Source: Treponema sp. (GTDB lineage: Bacteria > Spirochaetota > Spirochaetia > Treponematales > Breznakiellaceae). From it: 5,807 bases of DNA. The DNA lies in contig JAIRLQ010000138.1 of NCBI GenBank assembly GCA_031259345.1, positions 1-5,807 on the forward strand, given 5' to 3'. Shown in pieces: positions 5,576-5,807 of the stretch (the stretch's first letter is position 1; every line of letters starts with the position of its first letter). The translations under genes were made by a program, and so were the position numbers. The notes below the pieces were generated by a model. The model did no database searches. It was not told where the DNA came from and saw nothing but the letters and a program-made list of their open reading frames with translations.

Positions 5576-5807
5576 GGAAGGGGAGCAAGGGTAAGATGAT
5601 AGCCCATGGATCGCGCGACTTTATCAAAGGTGCTGATACGCGGATCGCCTCCTTTTACAAAGGAGCGGTACAGGCCGGCGCGATCGACGCCGGTATCACG
5701 GGAGACCGCCAGCATACCCCGCGCTTTGGCCGCAACGCCCAAGGCGTGGGCAAGCAGGCTGGGATCAGTATCGGTTTCCGCCTCGACAAACGCCTGTATA
5801 TCTTCCC
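5569..5807 (-). CDS. HTH antitoxin, addiction module antidote type (COG3636/TIGR02684), N-terminus outside window
   Basis: Reading the minus strand from 5805 gives 78 residues beginning EDIQAFVEAETDTDPSLLAHALG and ending in HLTLAPLPK before the TGA stop. DPSLLAHALGVAAKARGM, then a helix-turn-helix SRDTGVDRAGLYRSF, a GGDPRISTFDKVARSMGY stretch and the short tail HLTLAP match the pattern I recall for TIGR02684 antidotes, which usually run to about 95-105 aa; so some 20-25 N-terminal residues are missing. Such proteins bind their operator DNA and neutralise a RelE/HigB-like mRNA-cleaving toxin. In these modules the toxin gene commonly precedes the antitoxin, so the partner is expected just to the right of this window. 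The gene ends in the bidirectional terminator. Confidence 0.9.
   Translation of the reverse strand, partial: EDIQAFVEAETDTDPSLLAHALGVAAKARGMLAVSRDTGVDRAGLYRSFVKGGDPRISTFDKVARSMGYHLTLAPLPK

Overview
The window looks like a stretch of spirochaete chromosome, most likely Treponema and perhaps a gut-associated species. This rests on the overall feel of the GyrA sequence, the mix of small genes and a roughly even base composition; no search was run. Genes fill almost all of it, and no gap without a gene exceeds about 90 bases.

Layout from left to right: (1) the 3' part of a DUF3990-family gene whose start lies outside the window, with a strong hairpin in its last third; (2) a complete gyrA (358-2919, 853 aa) encoding DNA gyrase subunit A, with an intact catalytic tyrosine and GyrA box but leucine at the position equivalent to E. 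coli Ser83; (3) on the minus strand, an apparent two-gene unit made of a membrane zinc metallopeptidase of the YugP/Zn_peptidase_2 family (3740-4423) and, 20 bases further on, an exported caspase-like (peptidase C14) protein (2895-3719) whose 3' end overlaps the end of gyrA by 25 bases; (4) a short divergent promoter region (about 4424-4510); (5) on the plus strand, a probable two-gene unit of an exported META/HslJ-like domain protein (4511-5008) and a YbaK/EbsC-type aminoacyl-tRNA editing protein (5047-5520); (6) an intrinsic terminator that can work in both directions (about 5528-5575); and (7) on the minus strand, the C-terminal 78 residues of an HTH antitoxin of the COG3636/TIGR02684 'addiction module antidote' type, which runs off the right edge.

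In functional terms the window holds a housekeeping gene (gyrA), a cell-envelope proteolysis pair, an envelope/translation-quality pair, and toxin-antitoxin-like accessory genes at both edges. I see no rRNA, tRNA, CRISPR array, insertion sequence or phage gene. I do not see a clear new multi-gene system. The best leads are the membrane metallopeptidase plus exported caspase-like pair, the natural Leu in the quinolone pocket of GyrA, and the hairpin and extra tail at the end of the DUF3990 gene.
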